A program made the translations under genes and the position numbers. From positions 1 through 16,829 of the forward strand of contig NZ_RCYB01000044.1 in the NCBI RefSeq assembly GCF_004168205.1: a DNA stretch of 16,829 bases, given 5' to 3'. Below the pieces are notes generated by a model, which did not search any database, had not been told where the DNA came from, and saw nothing but the letters and a program-made list of their open reading frames with translations. The DNA is from Catenibacterium sp. co_0103. GTDB taxonomy: Bacteria; Bacillota_I; Bacilli_A; Erysipelotrichales; Coprobacillaceae. How positions within the stretch are numbered: the stretch's first letter is position 1; each line of letters opens with the position of its first letter. Shown piece after piece: positions 16,001 to 16,829 of the stretch.

Positions 16001-16092
16001 TGACAGTGGGCTTTACAATTATTATCAATCTTGCGATGCGCCATATCCTAGATCAAGTGAATATGGTTGAGTCTTTAAAATCAATTGAGTAA
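13048..16092 (+). CDS. Double-FtsX ABC permease with a long extracellular coiled coil
   Basis: A 1014-residue membrane partner of the ATPase. By eye: TM1 about 22-40; an extracytoplasmic MacB-type domain about 45-250; a Gln/Glu/Lys-rich coiled coil about 255-456; TM2-4 about 485-507, 532-556 and 583-605; a cytoplasmic loop; TM5 about 658-677; a second extracytoplasmic domain about 680-880; TM6-8 about 883-903, 935-958 and 975-996. Similar cytoplasmic coupling segments follow TM2 (EEQRGYCGTLRALGYSKKDI) and TM6 (ERKGEIATIKVLGFRRKEYC), showing an internal duplication of the FtsX domain. Such permeases may export lipids or peptides or drive cell-surface proteins. No sensor kinase or substrate gene is adjacent, so function is open. 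The ATG overlaps the ATPase stop. No terminator is seen after its stop, where an IS30-type sequence begins. Confidence 0.88.
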   Translation: MVKKKFYWKTVFKNISQSKGRFFSIFMIIFLGAAVFSGLRNTPYTMASSVDTYLNNHNYADLTYIATLGFSDEDVAKVRSLKGVREVVPCYQFDALFSHKDGKSGVTVYSQDHYDQNMLDRPEIVKGRYPQKEDECIIDVNLGKYNYKIGHTIELSNDNGTKTYKIVGIVNDPRYISNVDRGTNTLGDGTNSGFVEVLNDGARELGLNSKVAQLRNNDHLYTSLLVDVEGAQNYDLFSSDYDDMIETVNTRIKSTLFEEISDQYDQLTGDMQSQLDDAKKQYEEGYQEYKRNLDSFNSQISEGKVKLAQARIQFYEQKKVYLKKASQITQASQQAYNETKKIDQEIKTLQNSIKDTLGSIKDKESAEDAYTKILTEMNESLGQFNQKLQGVGQLLEGRIQLEKAQSQLDEAEAELNIQQSKLEVTENNAKLQLNSAKEQLDQAKAQIEQAESQLSQIPKGTLYSLTKSENVGIATYESYKQAIASVAQVFPLIFFLVAALVSLTTMTRMIEEQRGYCGTLRALGYSKKDIIMQYIVYAFLATFFACILGILVGNQAFPRIIYFLFTYLMYGINQSAVLVQKWSISLVTILISVGVTLLATLSVCLQELVSTPSVLMRPKAPKAGKRILMERIPFIWKRLNFNQKVTMRNLFRYKKRFWMSVIGIAGCTALIMLGFGVKNSCSEIIPSQYVEVYKYDALIKLNTNVEDTKKIENKIKRLEGIHNLTSAMRQNITVLGNSEDYYSTMIVYDNADEIKNFIHFKDYKTKKKIILNDEGVVISQKLAEKLNVKKGETLTFSLNNSKYTVKVADIVEHYVNHQVYMSKTFYENLTGMKSSASILYVDMNTKKSNINALKNYLDHHDIGSMERLTATLDEFQQRMSSLNIIVAILSGCAALLCFIVLYNLTNINIGERKGEIATIKVLGFRRKEYCDYIFRENIILSLIGASLGMFFGYFLHRFVVLTVEMDNMLFIRTMPLYIYLIAFGMTVGFTIIINLAMRHILDQVNMVESLKSIE

Positions 16093-16136
16093 AAAAAGAC
16101 CGAATTGCAAGCAGAAACTGGAAATAAGAAGATAAA

Positions 16137-16829
16137 TTAGATTTTATAGAAAATAGTATTACCAGTTACATTAAGTTTAGCTAGTTCGTTAAGAAATAGT
16201 TCTTCAGAAGAAAGATATCCAAGTATCTTTCTTTTCTTCTGGTTAATTTTATTGTTTATATCAATAGTTGTCTCCTTATCAATTGTATTAATATCAGTTC
16301 CTTTCTTAATGAAATATCTTATAAGTCCATTGCAGTTCTCATTTGAGGCTCTGTCACATGAATGATAGGGTCTACCGAAATAGACAGTGGTTCTTTTCTC
16401 TTTTTATTTTGGCTTCTGCTCTATATCCTTCCATCTAGAAAACTCACTTCCGTTATCAAAGGTGATTGATTTAAAGATATCCTTAAAGCTATCACCATAA
16501 AACTTATGAAGCTTATTTATCTGCATATAGACCTGCTTTGAAGATTTAGCAGAGATGGGAATCATATAATAGAAGCGTGTCTTTCTTTCAATGAGAGTAA
16601 GATATGCACCATTCTGTCCGTCTCTAGGTCCAGTAACTAGATCACCTTCCCAGTGTCCGAATTCTTCTCTATCCTTGATATATTCGGGTCTTTCTGTAAT
16701 GGAAGTGCCTTTCTGTCTTTTTGGAATGTATGACTTCCAGTTCTTCTTTGTCTTTCTTCTGACCATGCGTGGAAGATCAATAGGTTTGATGGATGTTCTT
16801 CCCTGGTGGACATAGCTGTAAAATGTTTT
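16137..16829 (-). pseudogene. IS30-family transposase, interrupted by an in-frame stop, 5' end outside the window
   Basis: The reading frame enters at the right edge (in translation KHFYSYVHQGRTSIKPIDLP, then RMVRRKTKKNW) and continues to a TAA at 16404-16406. In the same frame it goes on for 88 more residues to the natural stop at 16137-16139. The catalytic DDE acids are D in HWEGDLV, D in TFDNGSEF and E in RASNENCNGL; the third (codon 16338-16340) lies after the premature stop. The product truncated at 16404 lacks the catalytic glutamate and should be inactive. The sequence after the stop (KEKRTTVYFGRPYHS and so on) is well kept, with no frameshift, so a single recent base change, such as AAA, CAA or GAA to TAA, is the simplest cause. 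Stop-codon read-through is a remote alternative. Confidence 0.85.
16208..16233. repeat. Perfect inverted repeat inside the IS30 transposase 3' coding region
   Basis: AAGAAAGATA (16208-16217) and TATCTTTCTT (16224-16233) are perfect inverted copies separated by TCCAAG. CAGAAG (16205-16210) and CTTCTG can extend an alternative, bulged stem. There is no T-run after it in either direction, so it is not a terminator. It codes for part of the transposase C-terminus on the minus strand. Confidence 0.6.

Larger units (their letters stand above)
16093..16829 (-). mobile_element. Partial IS30-family insertion sequence, 3' part, running off the window
   Basis: The transposase sequence on the minus strand identifies the family. 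The element's 3' end must lie in the 44 bases between the permease stop (16092) and the transposase stop (16137); I could not fix the terminal inverted repeat or a target duplication because the other end is outside the window. The left boundary given is therefore the outer limit. Confidence 0.7.

Noticed and set aside
16404..16406. A frameshift as cause of the broken transposase
   Set aside because: Translation on both sides of the TAA continues in the same frame, so the lesion is a nonsense change and not an insertion or deletion.
16591..16815. Plus-strand open frame of 74 codons in the IS element
   Set aside because: It is the complement of the transposase coding sequence, which has strong family motifs; nothing supports a gene on this strand.
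1..16829. CRISPR array, tRNA or rRNA genes, toxin-antitoxin or defence island
   Set aside because: I saw no regularly spaced repeats, cloverleaf with flanking processing signals, rRNA-like sequence or small paired genes with toxin-antitoxin character.

Overview
The window comes from a low-GC Gram-positive bacterium (Bacillota). It is AT-rich, uses AGGAGG-type ribosome binding sites, and carries a T-box leader, a glgC-glgD-glgA glycogen operon and the Bacillus-like order cysS-mrnC-rlmB-sigma-rpmG-secE-nusG. An Erysipelotrichia-type gut bacterium would fit, but that is inference from general character and not from a diagnostic marker. Most of the window is core chromosome. The right edge holds a decayed IS30-family element.

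Layout. (1) 83-3586: a tightly packed, overlapping run of two tandem Cof-type HAD phosphatases, uracil-DNA glycosylase (ung) and folylpolyglutamate synthase (folC), closed by a perfect-palindrome terminator. (2) 3620-7474: a regulatory region with two candidate promoters and a likely CcpA (cre) site, then glgC, glgD and glgA. Together these make ADP-glucose and polymerise it into glycogen; no branching enzyme or phosphorylase gene is in view. A G-rich hairpin with a short U-run follows glgA. (3) 7492-7812: a small, highly charged, repetitive helical protein of unknown function with no room for its own promoter. (4) 7827-12296: a promoter and a tRNA-Cys-type T-box leader in front of cysS, followed by mrnC (23S rRNA maturation), rlmB (23S rRNA methylation), a SigH-like sigma factor, rpmG (L33), secE and nusG, ended by a terminator. 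This is a translation, transcription and secretion housekeeping operon. Its first gene is tuned to cysteine supply, and a possible second promoter precedes rpmG. (5) 12301-16092: an ABC exporter-type pair, a MacB/LolD-like ATPase and a 1014-residue double-FtsX permease with about 200 residues of extracellular coiled coil. (6) 16093-16829: the 3' part of an IS30-family transposase gene on the minus strand. It is interrupted by an in-frame stop that removes the catalytic glutamate, and it runs off the window.

The points most worth a second look are the T-box (clear stem I and matching UGC/UGGA tRNA-Cys determinants, but a degenerate antiterminator), the hairpin hiding the sigma-factor ribosome binding site, the cre-like site over the glycogen promoter, the small repeat protein behind a leaky-looking terminator, and the coiled-coil permease. 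I see no CRISPR array, tRNA or rRNA gene, and no clear defence or phage system.
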